A DNA stretch of 64,000 nt. Source: Astropecten irregularis (Eukaryota > Echinodermata > Asteroidea > Paxillosida > Astropectinidae). Under the pieces are notes generated by a model, which made no database searches, had not been told where the DNA came from, and worked only from the letters and a program-made list of their open reading frames with translations. The DNA lies in assembly GCA_963971285.1 (NCBI GenBank), contig OZ020248.1, forward strand, positions 23,891,873 through 23,955,872, in the 5' to 3' direction. Position numbers and translations under genes: made by a program. Positions 54,570 to 64,000 of this stretch are shown here, in pieces (position 1 is the first letter of the stretch; the number at the start of each line of letters is the position of its first letter).

Positions 54570-55162
54570 TGGGTGATGTACATGACTGTACATGTACATG
54601 TTAATAACATGTACGTTTATACGGACATTAGATTCAACTTAATACCTAACCAACTTCACACCGCCTGCAAATAGTGACTTGAAAGTGGAATTCGATGAAC
54701 CCCAGGCTGTGTAGCAGCGTGTATAAACAACTCAAATTAATGTGTACATGTTTTTTTGCTACCAGATTCCCCACCGTACTTTGCGCGCGCATGCGTAGTG
54801 TCAAGACACTCCATCTTCAGTAAGGTCCATGTACGTATAACGTTTTGTACGCGTCATCTGTGCTACGGTATCGTATCCATTGCTATTTTTTGTAGAGTGG
54901 TTGTCTGTGTTGCGCTACAGAACGGTTTACATGTCGATGAGGAACAGTCAGTGCGATACCGTCACATTTATCACAAGACTGACTATCAGTAGTCGTGCTG
55001 AACCTTTACTCGAGGACTTTCAATTTCCACTTGAGGTTTCACTAAGTGCGCCTTAACAAACGAGAAATTCGCCAGCCTGGAAAGGAGCTTTGAAGTTACT
55101 CGCGTTGAGGACGAGAAACAGTAAGCCCCTTTGGGCTTCGTTTTCAAGCCACCTGGTTGGGA
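54570..55162 (+). promoter_or_regulatory. B2 upstream region, lectin promoter copy
   Basis: The block matches B1 upstream over its whole length, including the distal TTTGCGCGCGCATGCGTAG and GGTCCATGTACGTA segments, then the common core GTGCTACGGTATC, TGTAGAGTGGTTGTCTGTG, GAACGGTTTACATGTCGATG and the AAGCCCCTTTGGGCTT hairpin. It is therefore a B-type promoter. Confidence 0.45.
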
Positions 55163-55309
55163 ATGATGTTACATCTTGGAATCATGTCTCCACGCTGGGT
55201 GGTGGTTCTCGCTTTGCTGCTGATGGCAACGCCAGGCAAAATGCAGACCGGTGAGTTGTCTTTTTTTATTGTTCCCCTGATTCGTCCACCAAACAATATT
55301 TTATATAGA

Positions 55310-55640
55310 AAAAGGAGGTATTTTAGGCCCATAATTTTGCACCCCACTTTTTGCGTCGAAAAACCTTGCTTACGTCACAAGCAGAACGCCATGCAGTATA
55401 CTGTGTTGCGAGCCTAAACTAGTTCTGTATGTGACGTCACTTTCTTTTGTTGCGTGGATCGGTTCCAAGGTGGCCTTTTTTTGGGGGGGGGGGGGGGGCA
55501 TACATGTACTGATTTTGTAACGTTTTGGTCAAAAGTAAGCACTTAAATAAACATATAAATATAATAGGCATTAATTATGCATTAAGCAATAATTTTAAAG
55601 CACTTTCAACCCTTTCCAATTTTGATTACAGTAAACCTTT
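55310..55640. mobile_element. TTAA MITE family 2 copy, left end lost
   Basis: The right end TTTTGATTACAGTAAACCT with TTAA at 55639-55642 and the interior GTTGCGTGGATCGGTTCCAA match 21361-21789. The left inverted end is missing. Confidence 0.6.
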
Positions 55641-55727
55641 AAGTTATAGGTAAATCTGTGAAGATTTCGGTTTTGGTATGCTTCCAAAGTATTGTCAACT
55701 TTACGAACGTTGTACACAGGCGGGGTT

Positions 55728-56022
55728 CTACGGGGGGGGGCTAGGGGGGGGGGGCTGTAGCCCCCCAAAATTTTGTCTAGCCCCCCCCAAAAAAAATGCA
55801 GCTGAAAAAAAAATCTTGAAAATACTAGATTTTGTTCAGTTATGATTAATCGCCAATTACATAAAAACGCGTTGTGTGCACGTTTTTTCGACCCCTAATA
55901 AGACATAGCAGAAGCGAGTGTTAGAAGAACCCAAAATATTGGGTCTTCTAGCCCCCCCCCCAAAAAAAAATAATGGCTCTTCTAGCCCCCCCAAAATGTT
56001 GGCTCTAGAACCGCGCCTGGTT
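55728..56022 (+). mobile_element. Poly-C/G element copy, plus orientation
   Basis: The copy starts GGTTCTACGGGGGG, continues CTGTAGCCCCCCAAAATTTT, CAATTACATAAAAACGCG, CGACCCCTAATAAGACATAG and AGCGAGTGTTAGAAGAACCC, and ends GGCTCTAGAACCGCGCC. G and C tracts at both ends pair as inverted termini. It is non-coding. Confidence 0.7.
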
Positions 56023-56647
56023 GTACACGACCTTTTCAGACCTTTCCTCGGCCAATATGTGACACGTACGTTGTAATACTAATTCAGTGATGAAAAATAT
56101 GTTCATGTCATTTTAAGGCATAGGTCTTATAACTATAAAACGATTTAGCAACGTAATTAAGGTTATTAAAAAGAACACGGCATTTGGTTCCTTCACTGAT
56201 GAAATCATTCTGGAACGACCGTTTTTTTTATAACTAAAATATGGGACCTGCCTCTGTGACCATGTGACCTGCATGCAATGTGACATTTCATTTAAATCAT
56301 TGGCTAAGAACCACTTTTCATAGGCCTATCTACAATGCTCAATCTCGCTCCTCACATTTATGCTGTGCCTATTGGATGACACCAAATGGTTCTTCGTCTT
56401 CTCTTTATAAAAAAACATACCCGTTTTCGTTTTTTCGTTTTGGGGCAGCAGACTGAAGTCTCTTTTTTTGCTAGCTCTGAGCATGCGCGCGTTGCTGTGC
56501 GCTTGTGCTATTTAGTTGAAGACCCACCTTCAAAGTCTCCCATTTTCATCGAATTGTATAACAGGGTGAATGTGGTTACAATATCTTTGTTAAAAGAAAC
56601 CGTAGTAAGAATTCAGACTAAGACCAAGCCTTTTTTCTGCGCCATAC

Positions 56648-56930
56648 AGGCGGGGGGGCTAGAAGAGCTATTATTTTTGGGGGGGCTAGAAGACCCAATA
56701 TTTTGGGTTCTTCTAACACTCGCTTCTGCTATGTCTTATTAGGGTCGAAAAACATGCACATTATAGGCCACACAACGCGTTTTTTCATGTAATTGGCGCT
56801 TAATAACTGACAAAATCCAGTATTTTCAAGAATTTTTTTTTCACTTGCATTTTTTTGGGGGGCAAGACAAAATTTTTGGGGGGCTACAGCCCCCCCCCCT
56901 AGCCCCCCCCCCCGTAGAACCGCGCCTGGC
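56648..56930 (-). mobile_element. Poly-C/G element copy, minus orientation
   Basis: This is the reverse complement of the 55728-56022 unit, with the same blocks in reverse order ending CCGTAGAACCGCGCC. It lies about 0.6 kb away in opposite orientation within the B2 intron. Confidence 0.7.
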
Positions 56931-57639
56931 GCCATTACCGATAACGCCCAGTCGAGATCCAGTCGAGCCGAAGAGCCAAATTGACGCTGAATGTGGTGCT
57001 ATTGCCGTGTCAAACTTGAAAATAGAACAATCATAAAAAAATTATGAGTTCCTCGGCACAGCGGTAGCCAAGGCCTTCACTTGCGTGAGCGCGCGTGACG
57101 TTAAACAGGCACTCGCAATTGGGAAGCGACATGGTGGCTCCCGAGTCATTTTTTATCAAACATGTACGTGCAATAATAAACCTGTGAAAATGTCAACTCA
57201 AGCGCACATCTGAGTCACGAGAAAATAGCGAAAACCCGGTGGTGGGGGTGGGGGGGGGGTTGGGGGGACGGGGGGTTGTATAGCCGAACTTGTTCCCGAC
57301 TCCCGTTTGAAAGACAAAATGAAAGACAGTCAATATTACTTGTTTCCTTGTTCTGCTAGATCCGCCCCTGTCCAGTTAAAGGGCATGTACAACATCATGG
57401 TAACAACATATGTACGTATAACTTCCAGGGTACAAAGATGGTGTTGGTAAAAACACCTTTACAATTTTTTGCCTGAAATGATGTAGCCTATTTATCCAGA
57501 AAGAGTAAAACCAAACTCCGAAAACATTTTGATTTTCGCAAGATAAAAAATCCTTCTATATGCTTTATAAGAACAATTGAGTCGGGTTTTGAGCTCAAAA
57601 TTTTACAGGCTTAATAATTCATGTACATGGTGGTAGGCC

Positions 57640-57928
57640 CGGTTCTGTAGCCCCCCAAAAATTTTTGTCTAGCCCCCCCCCCCCTCCAAAAAAAAAATGC
57701 AAGTGAAAAAAAAAATCTTGAAAATACTGGATTTTTTCAGTTATTAAGGGCCAATTACATAAAAAACGCGTTGTGTGGGCTATAATGTGCATGTTTTTCG
57801 ACCCCTAATAAGACATAGCAGAAGCGAGTGTTAGAAGAACCCAAAATATTGGGTCTTCTAGCCCCCCAAAAAATAATGGCTCTTCTAGCCGCCCCCCAAA
57901 ATTTCGACTCTAGAACCGCGCCTGCATG
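57640..57928 (+). mobile_element. Poly-C/G element copy, plus orientation
   Basis: GGTTCTGTAGCCCCCCAAAA begins and CTCTAGAACCGCGCC ends the unit. The interior is close to the 55728 copy. High similarity among the three copies in this intron suggests recent activity or local copying. Confidence 0.7.
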
Positions 57929-57929
57929 G

Positions 57930-60355
57930 TGGATTACACAAAGTGTGAGTTCTGTTCTGTCTCATTTACCAACGTTGTGCCTATCCCTTTAAACAAAGTG
58001 TTCATATGAAATCAGTTTCATTATAATATATTATTTAATTATAGGCTATTATAATTCATTTTGTGTACCCTAGTACCAAGTTTTTGTTTCAGCCGTTTAT
58101 ATATTTTCATAATTTCGTGATTTGTTTATTTCAGCTTTTTATGTTTATTCCCATTCCTGTAATTGGCGGTCATTTCACTGTTGGATGTGATGACAAAATG
58201 GGCGCCGCTATTTTGGAAGTCACATGTCACAGAGCGTGCGCTTTCATTGGTCAGTTGCCCTTTTTTTTCTCAGCACGTAGCTCAAGTCAACGCACACGGT
58301 GAGTTTTTATCCACGCGAGGCAAACAAAATCAAACATGTTAGATTTTGGTCTCACGGCCTCGAGAGGCAGAAATCTCACCAAAAATCGACCGCACACGTG
58401 AGGTAAGTGCTGAGCTAACGGCCTCGAGAGATTTTTTGCTCAGCAGATAGCTCTCGTGTGCGGCGGCCTTAAGAAAACCTATAAAACAACCGCAACTTTG
58501 TGTGCACAAATCAATTGAGTTACTGCTCTCAGTTCCCCAGATGACATCACAGTTTTGCTCATGAATATGGAAATGCTAATTAGCATACAAACTGAAAAAC
58601 CAACCCGTTTTTAACCCTGAATCAGTGTGAGGAAGTGGGTAAAATCACAATTCCCATGTACAGTTTTTCTATTGGCACATGTTCAGGCCATAATATTCCC
58701 ATTGCAGAGACCCTTTAACAGAGGAATTTAAAGGAATTGGATATTATTAGGTCTTACACACAAATGTGTGGGGAATATTTATGTGAAGTTGGTAATTGTG
58801 GTCGTTGAAATCATACACATATATTTGCAAAAATTATGCATGTCTCCCCCTGTGGTCATGAAGCATGTCGAACGATTTTTCCCTGCAATGTTATGGATCT
58901 TGCTCGCTGGCAGTCGCTGTCAGTTGATGTAGCTGGTTGCTTTTGGTTCGGTGGAAATTATTATGGCTCAGGGCACATGTTTATATTTCTGTTTTCAAGT
59001 CCTGAGGGTGCGAAGTAAATCGACCTCATCAAACATTCTCCTCTGCAATATTAAAGATGTCGCTCCGTTGTCAGTTGTCAGTTGTTTTCGGTTGGTTGGT
59101 ATTTCGTTTTGCATGCCCTCTATCAGAACCCTGCCCAACAAACACACAATATGGAGAAACGTATTCCAATGGAACCATGTCACGCCATAGTCTATATGTG
59201 ATAGACGTACTCGCCGTACAGCTGATTAATTATGCAAACCAACCCAGCACTGACCTCTAGGTTTTGACCAATCAGGTGGCATCTACTATCATACCGTTTG
59301 GTGAGCACGTCTATCACGTAAATAGCCACTGCTGCGCGGACGCGCGAAATTGACCAAACAACATCCTCCGTCACGATCCTGACGGAAATGTCCTAAAAAC
59401 AGATCTGATTGGCTGATGTGCCGCGCTGCATAAAATTAGCATGCACGCATGTATCAGACGTTCGTACGTAGTGGCACAGAGTAGAATGGGCGATACTCAG
59501 ACTAGCAAAAGGGTTGAAATTTTGCCAATTCAGTGGAAATCGTTGACAAAAAAAAACCCTGAAAGCCACAACAGTCCCTACTTCCCCACCTCGCTAAATA
59601 CGTCCGTGCATAGTTGACCACACATACATACATGTACATGTTTTGTTTTCTGACCGAATTCTTCCTCGCCGTGCCAATTAGCTTTTGGAGGGAGTAATAG
59701 ACGCCTCTTCCCCACCATAACTGCTTCCTCTGCTTCGATGAAGCGTTATGAAATGGTTGCTAATGGCCTTGTAAAATTATTATAAATGTCATTCAGGGCT
59801 TCTTCGTTTCTCTTATATTTTCCATTCCAAAGACTGAATCATAATGATAGGGCACAGAACAAACATGAACAGATGGATATGTATGCATGGTGCCAGCCAG
59901 GCCCAGCTTACTCGTTTAGGCCCTAGATATTCCGTGAAGTGATCAAATTATTATTATCATTAACAGATATTACTAACTCATTATTAACATATTTTTAGCA
60001 CACATGTCACCGCAGTCGCAACATTCTATTTTGATGTAAACAAAGCCATAGTCGTCACATGTGCACTGAAAAAAAAAATACATTTCAGATCAAACGGATG
60101 CCCGATGGAGCCAAAAATTAAGACATAATCATCAAATGACTAATTTACACGTGAAATATACTGCTTACAAACAAATTATCGTGCGGTCGGTAATCGTGTC
60201 GTTTGTCACGAAGCGAGAGAAACACACAGGCGCCGCCATCTTTGTCAGTCACCTGACTAAAACTCTCTGAGATGATTGGTTGAAATTGCCAAAACATAAT
60301 TCATACAAAGCCATATGGTAAGGATAGTTTACACAGTGGGGGTCAAATTGGGACA
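57930..60355. other. B2 intron sequence with no recognised gene
   Basis: 59655-59850 is paralogous to B1 intron 41095-41290 (shared TCTCTTATATTTTCCATTCC and CCAAAGACT). Around 58330-58460 are two CACGGCCTCGAGAG / ACGGCCTCGAGAG words in a small inverted arrangement. Nothing else is identifiable and short frames are not supported. Confidence 0.45.
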
Positions 60356-60359
60356 AAGG

Positions 60360-60440
60360 TGCAGGAATAATAATAATAATAAAAATGCTTATATAGCGCT
60401 TTATACACAAGTCTCAAAGCGCTTGACACCATAGTAAAAA
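60360..60440 (-). repeat. Retroelement-like tail: (ATT)n with GCGCTTTATA hairpin
   Basis: On the minus strand, CAAGCGCTTTGAG and AAAGCGCTATATAAGC are followed by an (ATT)n run, an arrangement often seen at 3' ends of non-LTR/SINE-type repeats in marine invertebrates. No reverse-transcriptase frame is attached. Confidence 0.5.
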
Positions 60441-61606
60441 TAAGAACGATTAAAAATACAGAGCTAAAAGTACAGTATAAAATTAATAAATAAAATGATC
60501 ACGGTAAAACTAGAACCCCAAAAACTAGGAATTATAGGACAAGTTATTATAGATATTTCAGAGAATTAAACTACAACCAAACTTAGAAGGACAGGGCATA
60601 TAATACTAAAAAGAGTATGACTATACGACTAACATACAAAGATAATCCTATGGGAAAATGGTCTAAGTTAAAAATACTATAGGTAAAAGGCCAGGTAATA
60701 AGTTACACGAAATATTAATTTCAACATTATCTGTCTAAAAACATCTAATAAAAATTACATTAAAGATATTTCAACACTGTTTATAATAAACAATTTAAAC
60801 AATAATATTGAGGTGCCAGCATGGTAAAATTTGATTGTAAACTATTAAAAAATCTATCAAATAGAGTGCTTTTTCTTGTTCCCCGTAAAAGCTCACGACG
60901 CGAGGACAGACACTGCGGCTTATGAGGTTCTTTGACTAATGTACAATAGCTTGACTTATATGTTTTTTCTCCTTACCAGCGTCAAACAACGTTTACCCAG
61001 CGGTTTCTTGCACTGATATCCATGACAAAGCATTCGGCAATCAAACCCTCAAACCCGGAGTCTGTTACCTGGCTAGCAATACGATGGGAGTATTCCTTGA
61101 TGCTAGGACCTTCTGTCAGGGACTCGGAGACAACATAGGATGGGACGTCGCTGACATCGAAGATGCTGTAGAGCTTCAGCTCATCCAAGACGCAATACTT
61201 AGACTGGATGAAGCTGGTTCGTTGTAAGTATTGAACGGAATTCGTGTGCAATGAAAGTGTGCAATATTAAATACATGCATTCATCTTGCGAAATCCAGTA
61301 TTTCCACACTGGTAAGTCACAAACAATAGTAGTAACGCTGGTCCTAGGTCTTAGGTTGTAGGTCCTATACTCATCTTAATGTGTCAACTGAAAAACATTA
61401 CCTATCTCTTCAGGACTGCATGCAGATTTTGGATCGGCCAGAATGACATGAAGTTGTTCCGTTCGGGTTACGTACGCAGACACCTAAAGAAAGAACAGAA
61501 TTGTGTATTTCCCTTCTGTTATACTATACCACCATGTATAGATTCAAATCTCAAATTATCCGCTCAAAAAGAGCATTCGATTTCTTCGAATTCCGAGTTT
61601 ACTTAG

Positions 61607-62095
61607 TGTACAAAAGCCTCTCCACTGTTGGAGCCCGCAACAGCGCCCTCTTGTGATTATCCATTTATAACCTTATATGATTGCACCATCATTTATGAAT
61701 CACGTTGTTTCCCGAAATTTATGCTTCCTAAATCCTCATTTAATGACTCTTAATTACTGATTATGTGATTATCCAATCACCAGCTGATTAGTAGACACTC
61801 CGTGTGCGTAAATTACCAGAAGACCCACACACATGTACGCCTAGTCACACCCACACACGCACATATACATGTAGACACAGCACATTGAGGACATACTTCG
61901 CAGTCTATCCAATAGAGGACACTTGCAGCATGTGAGTTGCGCCTATCAGACTGAGGACAGAGGACAGAATTAATTTGTTCTTTGTACTCTCGACATTATT
62001 GGGCCTTAATTGTGGGGCTAAACAGTGGCTCAGCAACAACAGTGAACTGTTGCATCATTTTAGTCGGGTTAAGCTAGGTAGGACATCTATTGTCT
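61607..62095. other. Spacer between B2 and the recombinase gene
   Basis: The spacer is low-complexity CA-rich sequence (about 61800-61880) with no exon signal. The end of the lectin duplication lies just before it. Confidence 0.4.
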
Positions 62096-62099
62096 CTGC

Positions 62100-64000
62100 T
62101 TATCTAGGGTACAGTTTAAGTGAATTCCGACAAAAGTCTTTGATGTTCTTCCAAGTTCGCGTCTGTAGTGCCACCGAACAAGCTGTCTCGATGTCACGTT
62201 TGCCAGGAAGTTTGCGCAACTGGAAGAACCTCTGGAGGCCCTCTTCAACGTCTCTCTTCTCCTCTGCAGTCCATGGACGACGCTGGACTCGGACCGTGGG
62301 TGATGTGGGTAGTGCAGGCGGTTGACTGGACACAGTGTCTCCTGGTAGTGCAGAGGAAACAAAGAAAACAGGTTCGGAATAAATTAGGGTTCTTAAGAAG
62401 TTCAAACAGAGAGAAATGACCCACAGACACACGCACTGAGAGACGGACAGCCCCACCGACAGCCAGACTGATAGACCGACCAACCAAACAATGAGCAAAT
62501 TATTACCGTTGTCCGTGGGTTCATCTTCATCGATGTTGCTCCCCTGACTGCTCTCGTCGCCGTCGCTGCCGTCGCTGCTCTCTTCTTCACTACTGAAGCC
62601 TTCTGAAAGTATAACAAATTGCACCAAAAAAATAAGTCGGTATTGAACACTTTTGGCAGGGTCTGGGGATGTGTGGGGTGGGGGGGGGGGGGTGTTGGCA
62701 GGGTTGGAGGGAGGATCTTCTCGGACTTCTATGATAAAGTCAAATTGGGATGGGCACATCCATGGGTTTGTCGGGTGACAGTCGAGGCGGGGCGGGTGGG
62801 GGGTTTGGCTGCCAAGTCCAAATCTGATTAAAGGGGTTGAAACTAGTGGGGGGGGGGGGCCTTACCTCCTGTAACATGCAGCTCATCCAAAGATTTGCCC
62901 TCCTGAGAAAGCAAGTTGCCCCTCTCCAAACTCAGGAACAAGCGAGAAAGTTTGGTGACCCGTTGTACAGTATCGGGCAACTGGTAATACTCGCGATGAA
63001 CGCTCAAATCATGGCCCATGAAGTCGGCAAGAGTTTCCAGCTGGTGGTCCTTTAATGCAAGAATTTGAGCTGCAGTGGCTACATGCTTGCGGAGTTTGGT
63101 GGAACGGATGCTACAGGCATTGTCAAGGCCAGCCTTATCTGCATATGTCCTTAGACAGTCACTTCCTCGTATATGACCTGTCCCTCTGTAACAACATCGG
63201 GCGAACAAGAAGATGTTGTCGGGGGCAACTCCAGCTTCGTTTCTGTTGGTGACCAGAGCATTCAACCACGCGACCGCCTCATTGTTGACAAGAACAGGAA
63301 CAGTTCTGCCCCTCTTGCCAACTATTTCGACCACACGGAACATCTTGCACAGATGGCGTTCCAAATCACTCAACAGGCAGTCCCCGTCCACACCGAGACG
63401 GGCTTTGCTGTGCTGTTGGAAATCAGCTAGGGTCATCTTTGATACCTCCCCCTGCCTTCTTCGGTTGAACATGATGAGGTGACATAGGGCGACTTCATTC
63501 AATTTCTGCCAAGCCGGTCGGACTTGTTTGCCCTGAGCACCCTGGAGGAGTTGAAGTGCCTGGTTGCCAGCGTCATGAAGGAAAGACGACATCTTCACCA
63601 CATCGGCATTGGTCGGTAGAGTTACACTTTTATCCCGCTTTCCTTGTTACAATGTTCTGTGCGCGTGCTCAGACACACGGTGTCGCCAGTTCAATTCGCA
63701 CAATTGCAAAAACTCTCCAGCACAGTCGGCTTTGTGTTTTTGGCAAGACTCTAGAGCTAGACCTTTCAGTATGAGTGCACACTTCTTGACCGAATAACCA
63801 ATCTTGAGTGCCAGTGACGGAACATCATATAACTGTTTTTCTTCACTGAAGCCGGCAATGCGGTGAACAGCCTCAACAATATCCGTAAAGTGCTGGGGAT
63901 GCACAAACGACTCCAGGGATGCATTGGGCTGGTGGGTGTTCTTTCGGAGTTGGAGGACGAGACGACCCAATTCACGGATCCTGTTGCGGATGTAGCAGTG
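62100..64000 (-). CDS. Tyrosine-recombinase-like gene (Crypton-like), 3' part
   Basis: Three exons on the minus strand: 64000 (runs off the edge) to 62866, 62602-62507 and 62341-62100, joined in phase 1 at GT-AG introns. The large exon carries a tyrosine-recombinase core: FNRRRQGEVSKM (first Arg box), STKLRKHVAT (Arg box II), ADFMGHDLSVHREYY (G-H and the Tyr). Exon 2 is acidic and Ser-rich (EEESSDGSDGDESS). The last exon has a SANT/Myb-like motif (RRPWTAEEKRDVEEGLQRFF, LPGKRDIETAC, WKNIKDF) and ends in TAG. Such proteins are common in aquatic animals and are related to Crypton transposons or host genes derived from them. An in-frame TAA (63647-63649) splits the large exon between EHAHRTL and QGKRDKS, with the frame continuing on both sides, so this copy may be dead. 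Confidence 0.7.

Larger units (their letters stand above)
55163..61606 (+). pseudogene. B2: truncated lectin copy (leader plus 1 broken CTLD)
   Basis: Exon 1 (55163-55250) is the 88-base leader with VVVLALLLMATPG and a GTGAGT donor. Exon 2 (60980-61223) is an intact CTLD1 N-half (SNNVYPAVSCTDIHD, GVCYLAS, FCQGLGDNIGWDVADIEDA). Exon 3 starts after CTCTTCAG at 61414 as FWIGQNDMK, but similarity to A2 CTLD1 stops at 61453; unrelated codons then run to a stop at 61604-61606. The three pieces stay in frame (525 bases, 174 residues), so a short secreted product is formally possible, but it lacks the calcium-binding loop and the last Cys pair. No later exons follow. Intron 1 is full of repeats and is paralogous to the B1 intron. 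Confidence 0.7.

Noticed and set aside
62100-62759. Continuous 219-codon minus-strand frame
   Set aside because: It reads through two introns of the recombinase gene. Only 62341-62100 and 62602-62507 look coding, separated by GT-AG introns with low-complexity translation.

Overview
This is animal nuclear DNA. Genes are split by GT-AG introns, repeats crowd the non-coding DNA, and there is no operon structure. The frequent word TAGGCCTA, the many secreted C-type lectin-domain exons and the mix of hAT, mariner, TTAA-target and Harbinger-like repeats suggest a marine deuterostome, most likely an echinoderm. The taxon is an inference (moderate to low confidence).

The core is a four-unit, palindrome-like lectin locus, named here A1, A2, B1 and B2. 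A2 (minus strand, 34728 down to 22062) has 16 coding exons that sum exactly to 2850 bases (949 residues): signal peptide, five C-type lectin-like domains (CTLDs), an Asn-Ser-Thr repeat stalk and a C-terminal PAN/apple-like domain. B1 (plus strand, 38518 to 50255) has 14 exons summing to 2520 bases (839 residues). It has the same plan but lacks the first CTLD. They are transcribed divergently from a 3.8-kb intergenic region. Two incomplete units flank them. A1 (minus, 13306-13219) is a duplicated promoter plus signal-peptide exon with no lectin exons downstream in the window. B2 (plus, 55163-61606) has the signal-peptide exon and one CTLD whose second exon breaks off at about 61453. No membrane segment is visible in A2 or B1, so the products are predicted to be secreted multivalent lectins.

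Flanks and introns: 1-8.7 kb is a nest of mobile elements, including a hAT-type element with a perfect 8-bp target duplication, Harbinger transposase remnants, and an apparent 6.5-kb insertion with about 42-bp inverted ends. 8.7-13.8 kb is a segmental copy of 31.2-35.1 kb. 14-20.1 kb holds a mariner-like foldback element and a 1.3-kb tandem duplication. 55.3-58 kb holds several C/G-tract elements. 52.4-54.6 and 58-60.3 kb show nothing recognisable.

The right edge (64000 down to 62100, minus strand) carries the 3' part of an intron-containing tyrosine-recombinase-like gene (Crypton-like, or a host gene derived from one). It has an acidic serine-rich exon, a SANT/Myb-like C-terminal exon and one in-frame stop codon.
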